NCBI GenBank assembly: GCA_045591095.1
Contig: JAZNSF010000027.1
Location: 1 to 64,000, forward strand
DNA from: SIG440 sp045591095
GTDB taxonomy: Bacteria; Bacillota; Clostridia; Monoglobales; Monoglobaceae
Length of the DNA: 64,000 nucleotides
Reading direction: 5' to 3'
Of this stretch, positions 53,932 to 61,705 are shown one piece after another. How positions within the stretch are numbered: position 1 is the stretch's first letter; every line of letters starts with the position of its first letter. Under the pieces are notes generated by a model. It ran no database searches. It was not told where the DNA came from and saw only the letters and a list, made by a program, of their open reading frames with translations. A program made the translations under genes and the position numbers.

Positions 53932-55051
53932 TTAGCTTTCCAGCTCGCCTCGCGAAAGGGCTGTTAGATACGCATCAATAAATCCGTCCAAATCTCCGTC
54001 CATAACCGCTCCCGTATTTCCCGTTTCAAAGCTTGTGCGGTGGTCTTTTACCATACTGTAGGGGTGGAAGACATAAGAACGTATCTGGCTTCCCCAGCCA
54101 ATCTCCATCTGCACGCCCTTAAGGTCCTCTATCCGTTCTTTTTGCTCTCTTTCTGCAATCTCAACCAGCTTTGACTTAAGCATCTTCATTGCCATATCAC
54201 GGTTTTTGTGCTGTGACCTTTCGTTCTGGCAGGTTACAACAACGCCGGTTGGAATATGGGTTATACGGATAGCAGATTCGGTCTTGTTGATGTGCTGACC
54301 GCCTGCGCCACTCGCTCGGTAGGTATCAACCTTTAAATCATCAGGGTTTATATTAATCTCGATATCGTCATCAATCTCAGGCATTACATCAAGCGATGCA
54401 AACGAGGTATGGCGTCTTCCTGACGAATCAAAAGGCGAGATTCTGACTAATCGGTGAACGCCTTTTTCGCACTTTGCATAGCCATAGGCATTAAGCCCCT
54501 CAATGCGGAAAGTTACACTCTTAATCCCGGCCTCTTCGCCGTCAAGAAAGTCAATAGTCTCGGTCTTAAAGCCCCGGCGCTCTGCCCATCTTGTATACAT
54601 ACGGTAAAGCATCTCGCACCAGTCCTGAGCTTCGGTCCCTCCTGCCCCTGCATGAAGTGTAAGTATCGCATTACTTCCGTCGTACTTGCCGGAAAGAAGA
54701 GTTTCAAGCTTCATTGAGTTAAGGCTAGTCTCCAGATGCGAAAATCCCGACTTAACCTCACCCAAAACGCTCTCGTCCTGTTCCTCAATGGCAAGCGCAA
54801 CAAGCACCGTAAGGTCCTCCCACTCGCTGTATAAGGTTTCATACCGCTCCAGCTTATTCTTAAGTCCTTTTATCCTTTGCATAACCTTACCGGCCGCTTC
54901 CATGTCGCTGTAAAAGTCAGCTTCCATGGTCTTTTTGTCAAGGTCCTCAATCTCTTCCATAGTTTTTTCTATGTTAAAGTGAATCCCTCAAATCCGTAAT
55001 GTCCTTTTTCATGCCGTCAAGCTGCAGTTTATATTCGTCAAACTCTAACAC
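53932..55051 (-). CDS. prfB: Peptide chain release factor 2, with programmed +1 frameshift
   Basis: Recognises UAA and UGA. Frame 1 starts at GTG 55051 and encodes 25 residues (VLEFDEYKLQLDGMKKDITD...) up to an in-frame TAA at 54976-54974. Shifting +1 after the CTT codon continues as NIEKTMEEIEDLDKK and then 342 further residues from 54960, total about 372, the usual RF2 length. The tail has FDSSGRRHTSFASLDV (SPF-type motif is SPFDSSG) near 200 and GGQ in ASGAGGQHINKTES near 250. A Shine-Dalgarno-like AGGGAT lies 3 nt before CTT. The stop in the slip site is TAA, not the usual TGA. Confidence 0.93.
54973..54990 (-). other. prfB +1 frameshift cassette
   Basis: Read on the minus strand: TGAGGGATTCACTTTAAC. 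It holds the internal SD-like AGGGAT, 3-nt spacer TCA, slippery CTT, stop TAA and following C. The layout equals the canonical AGGGGG-NNN-CTT-TGA-C with TAA replacing TGA. Confidence 0.85.
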
Positions 55052-55084
55052 ATTATCACATCCTTAAAAGATTTAAATCATCAA

Positions 55085-57835
55085 TTATTCCTTGCCAAGA
55101 CAGCATTGCTTGTACTTTTTGCCACTACCGCAAGGACATGGGTCATTTCTTCCAACCTTTTCACCTTTTACAATCGGTTTTTTCTTATCAGTCCCGTCAC
55201 CGCCTAAGTTTTCTGCCACGGGCTTTGCAACCTGTGTACGCTCAATCTTTGCCTGAGGAACAATGTGGAAGAGAACTTTCACGGTTTCTTCCTTGATGGC
55301 AGCTATCATCTCGTCAAACATATCCATGGCTTCAAACTTGTATTCGATAACCGGGTCTCTTTGCGCATAAGCTCTTAAGTTTATGCCCTGTCTAAGTTGC
55401 TCCATGCTGTCGATATGGTCCATCCACTTTGCGTCTACCGTGCGAAGAAGTACAACCCTTTCTACCTCGCGGATATTTTCGCCAAAGAGTTCTTCCTGGC
55501 TCTTATATCTTTCTTCCATTTTTTCAAGAAGCATCTCGGTAAGAGATTCCACTGTCATCCGGTCAATATCATGTGGACTAAATTCCAATTCATCCTCTTT
55601 AAACTGACCAAAAATCTCTGCAAGCTGAGTCCACATAGATTCCCACTGCCAATTCTCGGCATGCTGCTCGCCACCGGTGTTTAGGGTTACTATATTCTCG
55701 ATTACGCTCCGCATCATTTTGGTGATGGTCTCGCGAAGGTCAACGCCATCCAAAACCTCGTTGCGCTGGGTGTAAATCATTTCACGCTGCTGATTGTTTA
55801 CATCGTCATAGCTAAGAACGTGCTTACGGATATTGAAGTTTCGGCCCTCAACTCTTGCCTGAGCGGTCTCGATTGAGTTTGAAACCATCCTGCTTTCGAT
55901 AGCCTCGTTTTCCTCAAAGCCAACAAGCTCCATAATGCGATTGATTTTGTCTGCGGCGAAAAGCCTCATCAGTTCGTCCTCGAGCGAAAGGAAAAACCTT
56001 GATTTACCTGCATCACCCTGACGACCTGCACGGCCACGGAGCTGATTGTCTATACGCCTACTTTCGTGGCGCTCGGTACCCATGATATAAAGTCCGCCTG
56101 CGTCGAGTACTTCTGCCTGCTCCGGTTCGATTTCTGCCTTGTATTTTGCATTAAGCTCTCTGAATGTCTTTCTTGCGTTTATGATTTCTTCATCACTTGT
56201 CTCTGCAAATCCGGTCGCCTCGACAATCATTTCAGGACTAAAGCCTAATGCTTCCATTTCTTTTTTTGCCATAAATTCGGCATTTCCGCCAAGAACAATA
56301 TCTGTACCACGGCCTGCCATGTTGGTGGCAATTGTAACCGCACCTTTTTTACCTGCCTGGGCAACGATTTCTGCTTCCTTTTCGTGCATTTTTGCATTGA
56401 GGACATTGTGCTTGATGCCACTCTTTTTAAGCATTTTGCTAAGAAGCTCTGACTTTTCGATTGAGACAGTGCCAATAAGCACCGGCTGGCCCTTTTCGTG
56501 AGCCTTAATTACCTCGCTGATTACAGCTTCAAACTTTGCCTTTTCGGTTTTGTATATAAGGTCCGGCAAATCATTACGGACCATTGGCTTGTTGGTTGGG
56601 ATGACCACAACGTCCAGCCGATAAATTTCCTGAAATTCCTCTTCTTCAGTCTGGGCAGTACCGGTCATACCCGAAAGCTTGCCATAAAGACGGAAGTAGT
56701 TCTGGAACGTAACTGTTGCCAGGGTCTTACTCTCGTTTTCAACCTTAACATGTTCTTTTGCTTCTATCGCCTGATGAAGTCCATCGCTGTAGCGACGGCC
56801 GAACATAAGTCTTCCTGTAAATTCGTCAACAATAATTACCTGACCGTCCTTTACAACATAGTCGCGGTCACGACGCATATTGCCATGAGCCTTGATTGCC
56901 TGATTGATGTGGTGGGATATTGTTATATTCTCGGGGTCAGAAAGGTTTTCAAGCCCAAAAGCTTTCTCGGCCTTTTTTACACCCTCGGGGGTAAGAACTG
57001 CGGTCTTTGCCTTTTCGTCAACAACATAGTCAACGTCGGTATAAACTTCCTCTGCTTCTTGCTTGTTGTCGTTTTCTACAACGTATCGGCACTTTAAAGA
57101 CTTTGCAAAAAGGTCAGCTTGCTCATAAAGCGCAGTTGACTTTTCGCCCATGCCCGAAATAATAAGCGGAGTGCGCGCTTCGTCAACCAAGATACTGTCC
57201 ACCTCGTCCACAATGGCGTAATTATGGCCACGCTGAACACGTTCTTCTTTGTAAATAACCATATTGTCACGAAGATAGTCAAAGCCCATCTCGTTGTTTG
57301 TTCCGTAGGTGATGTCTGCGTTATACGCCTCGCGTCTTTCACTATTATCTTTCTCGTGGATAATAAGTCCAACCGAAAGTCCCAGGAAGTTATAAAGCTT
57401 ACCCATCCACTCGCTGTCACGCTTTGCGAGGTAGTCATTTACCGTCACGACGTGAACTCCTTTACCAGAAAGTGCATTAAGGTATGCGGGGAGAGTTGCA
57501 ACCAATGTCTTACCTTCACCTGTTTTCATTTCGGCAATTCTGCCCTGATGAAGAACTATACCGCCAATAATCTGAACGGGAAAATGCTTCATCCCGAGGA
57601 CTCTCCACGATGCCTCGCGACAAACTGCAAAAGCCTCAGGTAAAATATCATCTAAGGTCTCCCCGCCAAGAAGTCGCTCTTTAAAAACAGCGGTCATACC
57701 TTTAAGCTCTTCGTCTGTCTTTTTTGACATTTCGTCTTCAAGCGCGAGGACCTTTTCAGAAATAGGTTTTATTCTTTTTAATTCTCTGTCGCTGTAGGTT
57801 CCCACTACTTTTTCTATCATACTTTTCAGGCTCAT
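55085..57835 (-). CDS. secA: Protein translocase ATPase SecA
   Basis: Motor of the Sec pathway, 916 residues. Visible: Walker A MKTGEGKTLVATLPAYL near 104, DEVDSILVDEARTPLIIS near 208, the AGRGTDI helicase motif near 495, LRGRAGRQGD near 585, and the C-terminal SEC-C zinc motif DPCPCGSGKKYKQCC. Upstream GGAGG is good. It heads the secA-prfB-prfA-tsaC/ywlE-rimI-tsaD run. Confidence 0.98.
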   Translation of the reverse strand: MSLKSMIEKVVGTYSDRELKRIKPISEKVLALEDEMSKKTDEELKGMTAVFKERLLGGETLDDILPEAFAVCREASWRVLGMKHFPVQIIGGIVLHQGRIAEMKTGEGKTLVATLPAYLNALSGKGVHVVTVNDYLAKRDSEWMGKLYNFLGLSVGLIIHEKDNSERREAYNADITYGTNNEMGFDYLRDNMVIYKEERVQRGHNYAIVDEVDSILVDEARTPLIISGMGEKSTALYEQADLFAKSLKCRYVVENDNKQEAEEVYTDVDYVVDEKAKTAVLTPEGVKKAEKAFGLENLSDPENITISHHINQAIKAHGNMRRDRDYVVKDGQVIIVDEFTGRLMFGRRYSDGLHQAIEAKEHVKVENESKTLATVTFQNYFRLYGKLSGMTGTAQTEEEEFQEIYRLDVVVIPTNKPMVRNDLPDLIYKTEKAKFEAVISEVIKAHEKGQPVLIGTVSIEKSELLSKMLKKSGIKHNVLNAKMHEKEAEIVAQAGKKGAVTIATNMAGRGTDIVLGGNAEFMAKKEMEALGFSPEMIVEATGFAETSDEEIINARKTFRELNAKYKAEIEPEQAEVLDAGGLYIMGTERHESRRIDNQLRGRAGRQGDAGKSRFFLSLEDELMRLFAADKINRIMELVGFEENEAIESRMVSNSIETAQARVEGRNFNIRKHVLSYDDVNNQQREMIYTQRNEVLDGVDLRETITKMMRSVIENIVTLNTGGEQHAENWQWESMWTQLAEIFGQFKEDELEFSPHDIDRMTVESLTEMLLEKMEERYKSQEELFGENIREVERVVLLRTVDAKWMDHIDSMEQLRQGINLRAYAQRDPVIEYKFEAMDMFDEMIAAIKEETVKVLFHIVPQAKIERTQVAKPVAENLGGDGTDKKKPIVKGEKVGRNDPCPCGSGKKYKQCCLGKE

Positions 57836-57861
57836 TTATAGACCTCCAATTTATATTTCTC

Positions 57862-57875
57862 GCCCAAAAATGGGC
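57862..57875 (-). other. Small hairpin in the secA 5' leader
   Basis: Five-bp stem GCCCA/TGGGC with a 4-nt loop, about 27 nt before the secA start. It is too short to be a convincing regulator; noted only as the only structure in the leader. Confidence 0.3.
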
Positions 57876-57905
57876 ATACTTCCATAAATAATTATAGTTT
57901 TATTC

Positions 57906-57934
57906 ATTATAGCATAATTTGATAGGTTTTACAA
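57906..57934 (-). promoter_or_regulatory. SigA promoter of the secA run
   Basis: Minus-strand TTGTAA-17-TATAAT, about 70 bp upstream of secA. The 200-bp gap 57836-58035 otherwise holds only the leader and the DUF2508 upstream region. Confidence 0.65.
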
Positions 57935-58035
57935 GTGTTCTGGCAAAATATTAACAACAATTTTTGGAATATTTTCCCGCGTTTTGCTAATAATATTTTA
58001 TATATACTTATTTTAAGAAAAGAGGGATTTATATA

Positions 58036-58317
58036 GTGATCGAAATGGTCGAAAGTTTGCCGTTTTTAAAGTTTTTTACTCAAAAAATATCAGAAGACGA
58101 AAAAAGACACGAAGAAAAGCTGAAAATGCTTAAAGCAGGAATTGACGAAAGTAACAACAGGCTTCGCACCGCTCATGAAAACTTTAACAACGTAACCGAG
58201 CCAAAGCTCATTGATTTTTATATTTACAAAATCCAATCCGAGCAAAGCCGCTACGAGCAACTTCTTTTGGAATACCGAAACGAAGAAAGAGCATTTATAC
58301 ATTCTGCCTCCAAGTAG
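58036..58317 (+). CDS. DUF2508 family protein (YaaL-like)
   Basis: A 93-residue, mostly helical charged protein with a long coiled-coil-like segment (about 18-85, EDEKRHEEKLKMLKAGIDES...). It resembles the YaaL/DUF2508 family, often found near bofA in Bacillota, though no bofA is here. Start is GTG 58036 with GAGGGAT upstream. No role is established. Confidence 0.65.
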   Translation: MIEMVESLPFLKFFTQKISEDEKRHEEKLKMLKAGIDESNNRLRTAHENFNNVTEPKLIDFYIYKIQSEQSRYEQLLLEYRNEERAFIHSASK

Positions 58318-58376
58318 CCTGTTTTTGCCGTATTTTTAAAAATAATAAAATTTTTTAATAAATTTTCAAATTTTGC

Positions 58377-58405
58377 TTGCATTTTGCTAAAAGGTGTGCT
58401 AAAAT
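58377..58405 (+). promoter_or_regulatory. Promoter of tRNA-Arg
   Basis: TTGCAT-17-TAAAAT, 38 bp before the mature tRNA 5' end. Confidence 0.55.
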
Positions 58406-58442
58406 AAGTACTCGTTGGTAACGTTTTACGTTTACCGCTAAT

Positions 58443-58519
58443 GCGCCGGTAGCTCAGCTGGATAGAGTGACTGGCTACGAACCAGTAGGTCGGGGGTTCG
58501 AGTCCCTCCCGGCGCACCA
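58443..58519 (+). tRNA. tRNA-Arg (anticodon ACG)
   Basis: Complete cloverleaf: acceptor GCGCCGG/CCGGCGC, D-stem GCTC/GAGT, anticodon stem ACTGG/CCAGT with loop CTACGAA giving anticodon ACG, T-arm GGGGG-TTCGAGT-CCCTC, discriminator A and encoded CCA. A34 would be deaminated to inosine, reading CGN. Confidence 0.97.
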
Positions 58520-58523
58520 TAAT

Positions 58524-58560
58524 AAAAAGTCCTGTCAGAATAAGTCTGGCAGGACTTTTT
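58524..58560. terminator. Bidirectional terminator between tRNA-Arg and rnmV
   Basis: Sixteen-bp stem AAAAAGTCCTGTCAGA/TCTGGCAGGACTTTTT with one G-T pair and a 5-nt loop. It serves the tRNA on plus and rnmV on minus, overlapping the rnmV stop. Confidence 0.9.
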
Positions 58561-59152
58561 ATTTATCATTTATCTTGCTAAGTGCAGACTTGTACTCGTC
58601 GAACCCTATAGCGCTGTTTAAGATTTCCAAAATAGCATTTGCCGAAATCCGTATCGGAAGTCCAAGTAGTTTTGCTAGAGCTTTTCGCCTTTCCCCGCTC
58701 CCCTCACCACCGCTTAAGCCATCTTCAAAAAGCATAGCCTTGGTGATTTTGGGGCTGTCGGGATTTATCTCATCTATGGTAGTGGTCACAGTTTTTAAGA
58801 TTTCCTCTAAATCCGCTTCACTTATTCCCTCTACGCCAATCAGACCCTCTTTGCCGGGCGCGGCTTTTCTGCGTTCTTTTCCCTTTACGCTTGGGATGTA
58901 TCCGTGTTTAACAGCGCCTTCCTTCCCAACGCACTGCTTTATATAATTCCTGATTCGAAATCCGGCGCTGTCCGAGTCGGTAAGGACAATAATCCCAGTT
59001 TTTTTCGCCATTTCGCGTATGGAATTTATTATATTTTTGTTTGTGTAAAGGCTAAATCCGCCCGTCACTATTATAGGCGCATCGGTAACTTTTTTTAATC
59101 GTTCCCTATCAAATTTACCCTCGACCACTATTGTTTCTTTTATGTGTAGCAT
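58559..59152 (-). CDS. rnmV: Ribonuclease M5-type Toprim protein
   Basis: A 197-residue protein with an N-terminal Toprim domain: the catalytic Glu in IVVEGKFDRERLKK near 10 and the DSDSAGFRIRN acidic triad near 58. The C-terminal half (DUF4093-like) follows GVEGISEADLEEIL. RNase M5 matures 5S rRNA 5' and 3' ends in Bacillota. Ends in the terminator shared with the tRNA gene. Confidence 0.85.
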   Translation of the reverse strand: MLHIKETIVVEGKFDRERLKKVTDAPIIVTGGFSLYTNKNIINSIREMAKKTGIIVLTDSDSAGFRIRNYIKQCVGKEGAVKHGYIPSVKGKERRKAAPGKEGLIGVEGISEADLEEILKTVTTTIDEINPDSPKITKAMLFEDGLSGGEGSGERRKALAKLLGLPIRISANAILEILNSAIGFDEYKSALSKINDK

Positions 59153-59200
59153 AACCTACCTCACAATCATTAAGGCGGACATAAAATCCGCCCCAAAAGT

Positions 59201-61078
59201 TTATTCAATTACTGCATCCGACGGCATATTCCATCCGTTTCTTGGCGAAAGCGAAATGCTTTCGGCCTTTACGCCATCGGGCGTTGCCGAACGCTTGAAC
59301 TGGTTTTGATAAAACCTTTTTTCAAAAGTTTTAATCCAAGCTTCCAGCTGGCTTTCGGTGTATTTAGTGCTAAAAGCCGCTTTTGCCATACGAAGTATCT
59401 TTTCTTTGCTAAATCCATACTTTACCGTATAATAAATCACAAAATCGTGCACCTCATAAGGCCCGATTATATCCTCGGTCTTTTGGCTTACCTCGCCCTT
59501 TTCGTCAGCCGGCAAAAGCTCGGGGCTTACGGGGGTATCCACTATGTCAATGAGAACTTTTGCAAGTTCACCGCCCCAATCACTTGCAATCCACTTTACG
59601 ATAGACCGCATAAGTGTTTTGGGAACTGAAGAATTTACGCCGTACATTGACATCTGGTCGCCGTTATAGGTTGCAAATCCAAGTGCCATTTCTGAAAGGT
59701 CGCCCGTCCCTATAACAATTCCACCTGTCTTGTTTGCTATATCCATAAGCACCTGAGTGCGTTCTCTCGCCTGGGCATTTTCATAAGTTACACTTCGGTC
59801 CGTTTCCGAAAGTCCTATATCTTTAAAATGCTGTTTGACAGCATCCGATATATTCACCTCGCAGTAAGTTGCGCCCAGTGCATCAGATAGTCTTTTTGAG
59901 TTGTTGTATGTCCTTTCCGAAGTGCCAAAACAAGGCATCGAAACCGAGATTATTCTTTTTCGGTCAAGTCCAAGATTGTCAAAAGCCTTTGTGGCAACAA
60001 GCAGCGCAAGCGTACTGTCAAGGCCTCCCGAAACACCGATTGTAACGGTGTTTATGCCGATATGCTTCATCCTTTTTTCAAGGCCTTTTGCCTGCATAGC
60101 AAAGACTTGCCCGCATTTTTTCGAAAGCTTTTCAGTGTCTGTTGGTACAAAAGGTGACGAACATATATTTTCAAGAAAAGTTTCTTTCACTTCTATGTCA
60201 AAATAAATCTTTCTATATTCGTCATCATTTTTAGCCATAAAAGTATTGCGCCTGCATCTAAGCTGACTCAGCTTTTCTAAGTCAATTACCCCATAAATTA
60301 TGCCATTTTCAAAAGGAGTAGCTTCGGCAAGGCATTTGCCACATTCAAAAATCATATTGTTGCCCGAATATACGCAGTCAGTGGTAGACTCGCCGTCACC
60401 AGCATCTGCATAGATGTAGGCCGAAAGCTGTCTTGCGCTGTTTGAGGCTACCATAAGCTTTCGCGCTTCGCTTTTTCCCGGTGTTTCTTCGTTCGCAGAA
60501 AGATTCAAAATAACTGTCGCGCCGTTTAGTGCATGCTCAGCCGATGGCGGCATAGCTACCCACATATCCTCGCAAAGCTCACACGAAATTCTGAGGCTTT
60601 CCATATTTTTAGCACAGAAAATAAGTTTTGTACCCATGGGCACAGTTTCGCCAAAAAAGTCCACTTTTACTGTCTTTGAAAGGGTATTAAAATACCTGAC
60701 TTCAGTATATGGAGCATAGTTTGTAAGATAGCTTTTGGGCACAAACCCCAAAACTTTACCGCCCTTGCAAACTGCCGAGACGTTATAAAGTTTATCTTCA
60801 TATTTTAGCGGCATACCAACAGCAAACAAAATATCCAAAGCCTTTGTCTGGTCCAAAATCTCATAGAGGCCCTTTTTTGCCCGCTCCCAAGTCGCACTTT
60901 GCAAAAACAAATCTCCACAGGTATAACCAGTCAGACAAAGTTCGGGGAAAACCACAACTTTTGCACCATTTTCGCTTGCTTCTTTGATTTGATTTATGAT
61001 ATTTTTGCAGTTAGCTGAAATTCCGTTAACCGTGAGTCTGGGGGTCGCTGCCGCAACCTTCAAAAATCCGTGTTTCAC
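59201..61078 (-). CDS. nadE: Glutamine-dependent NAD(+) synthase
   Basis: Two-domain enzyme (625 residues). N-terminal nitrilase/CN-hydrolase glutaminase (about 1-290): catalytic Glu in VVFPELCLTGY near 45, Lys in GFVPKSYLTNY near 115, Cys in LRISCELCEDMWV near 163. C-terminal NAD synthetase (about 310-625): PP-loop TIGVSGGLDSTLALL near 345 and IGTGDLSEMALGFATYNGD near 450. GTG at 61078 is preferred, as its AGGAG spacing is better than for the TTG two codons upstream. Confidence 0.96.
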   Translation of the reverse strand: MKHGFLKVAAATPRLTVNGISANCKNIINQIKEASENGAKVVVFPELCLTGYTCGDLFLQSATWERAKKGLYEILDQTKALDILFAVGMPLKYEDKLYNVSAVCKGGKVLGFVPKSYLTNYAPYTEVRYFNTLSKTVKVDFFGETVPMGTKLIFCAKNMESLRISCELCEDMWVAMPPSAEHALNGATVILNLSANEETPGKSEARKLMVASNSARQLSAYIYADAGDGESTTDCVYSGNNMIFECGKCLAEATPFENGIIYGVIDLEKLSQLRCRRNTFMAKNDDEYRKIYFDIEVKETFLENICSSPFVPTDTEKLSKKCGQVFAMQAKGLEKRMKHIGINTVTIGVSGGLDSTLALLVATKAFDNLGLDRKRIISVSMPCFGTSERTYNNSKRLSDALGATYCEVNISDAVKQHFKDIGLSETDRSVTYENAQARERTQVLMDIANKTGGIVIGTGDLSEMALGFATYNGDQMSMYGVNSSVPKTLMRSIVKWIASDWGGELAKVLIDIVDTPVSPELLPADEKGEVSQKTEDIIGPYEVHDFVIYYTVKYGFSKEKILRMAKAAFSTKYTESQLEAWIKTFEKRFYQNQFKRSATPDGVKAESISLSPRNGWNMPSDAVIE

Positions 61079-61097
61079 CGCCAAATTCTCCTATCCT

Positions 61098-61682
61098 TTA
61101 TTTTTTTCCTTCAAGGAAGTATGTAGCCTCCATATCCGCAGTCGAAAGTGCAAATGCAAGTGGAAACATCTCAAAAGCACTGCCGACATTCCCCGCAGGT
61201 TCATTTCCTGAAAAGCCCATATGATAGCGGATTGCAAAGGCCTCCTCGCGCGTAAGGCGCATAAACCCCGAAATCATATAAACAGACTTTTCACCATGGC
61301 CATAGGGAAGTGTATCCTCAATCTCAAAGGTCGGCACCTTTTGCCATACACCATTTTCGTCCTTGACGTTTCTGAACGAGGGTTTATAAAAGTTCATCTT
61401 GCAAAGGTCGTGTAAAAGCGCAACGATTGCGATTGTTTCATCGCTTGCTTCTAAGCCATAAAGCTCTTTTACTCTTTCTCTTTCAAGATAGTCCTTTAAA
61501 CACTCGTACACATTTATACTATGCTCAGCGAGACCCCCTTCATACGCACCATGAAACCTGGTACTTGCGGGTGCAGTAAAAAAGTCGCTCGCAGGGGATA
61601 AAAGATGCTGAAGGAGCCTATCAGCTCCCTCACGTTTTATGCACCTTTGGTATATCTCAACAAATTCGTCTTTAACATTCAT
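61098..61682 (-). CDS. HD-domain hydrolase
   Basis: A 194-residue protein with the HD metal set: H in YEGGLAEHSINVYECL near 52, HD in IVALLHDLCKMNFY near 86, and a later H near 125 with YGHGEKSVYMI and RYHMGFSG. Such HD proteins are phosphohydrolases acting on nucleotides or nucleic acids; the substrate is not predictable. Start with AAGAGGTAAAAATC upstream, between leuS and nadE. Confidence 0.8.
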   Translation of the reverse strand: MNVKDEFVEIYQRCIKREGADRLLQHLLSPASDFFTAPASTRFHGAYEGGLAEHSINVYECLKDYLERERVKELYGLEASDETIAIVALLHDLCKMNFYKPSFRNVKDENGVWQKVPTFEIEDTLPYGHGEKSVYMISGFMRLTREEAFAIRYHMGFSGNEPAGNVGSAFEMFPLAFALSTADMEATYFLEGKK

Positions 61683-61705
61683 TGATTTTTACCTCTTAAA
61701 TTAAA

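Noticed and set aside
53932..54960. prfB starting at the internal ATG 54960
   Set aside because: This would cut off the conserved N-terminus; the upstream 25-codon frame with SD-like element and slip site shows that translation begins at 55051 and shifts frame.
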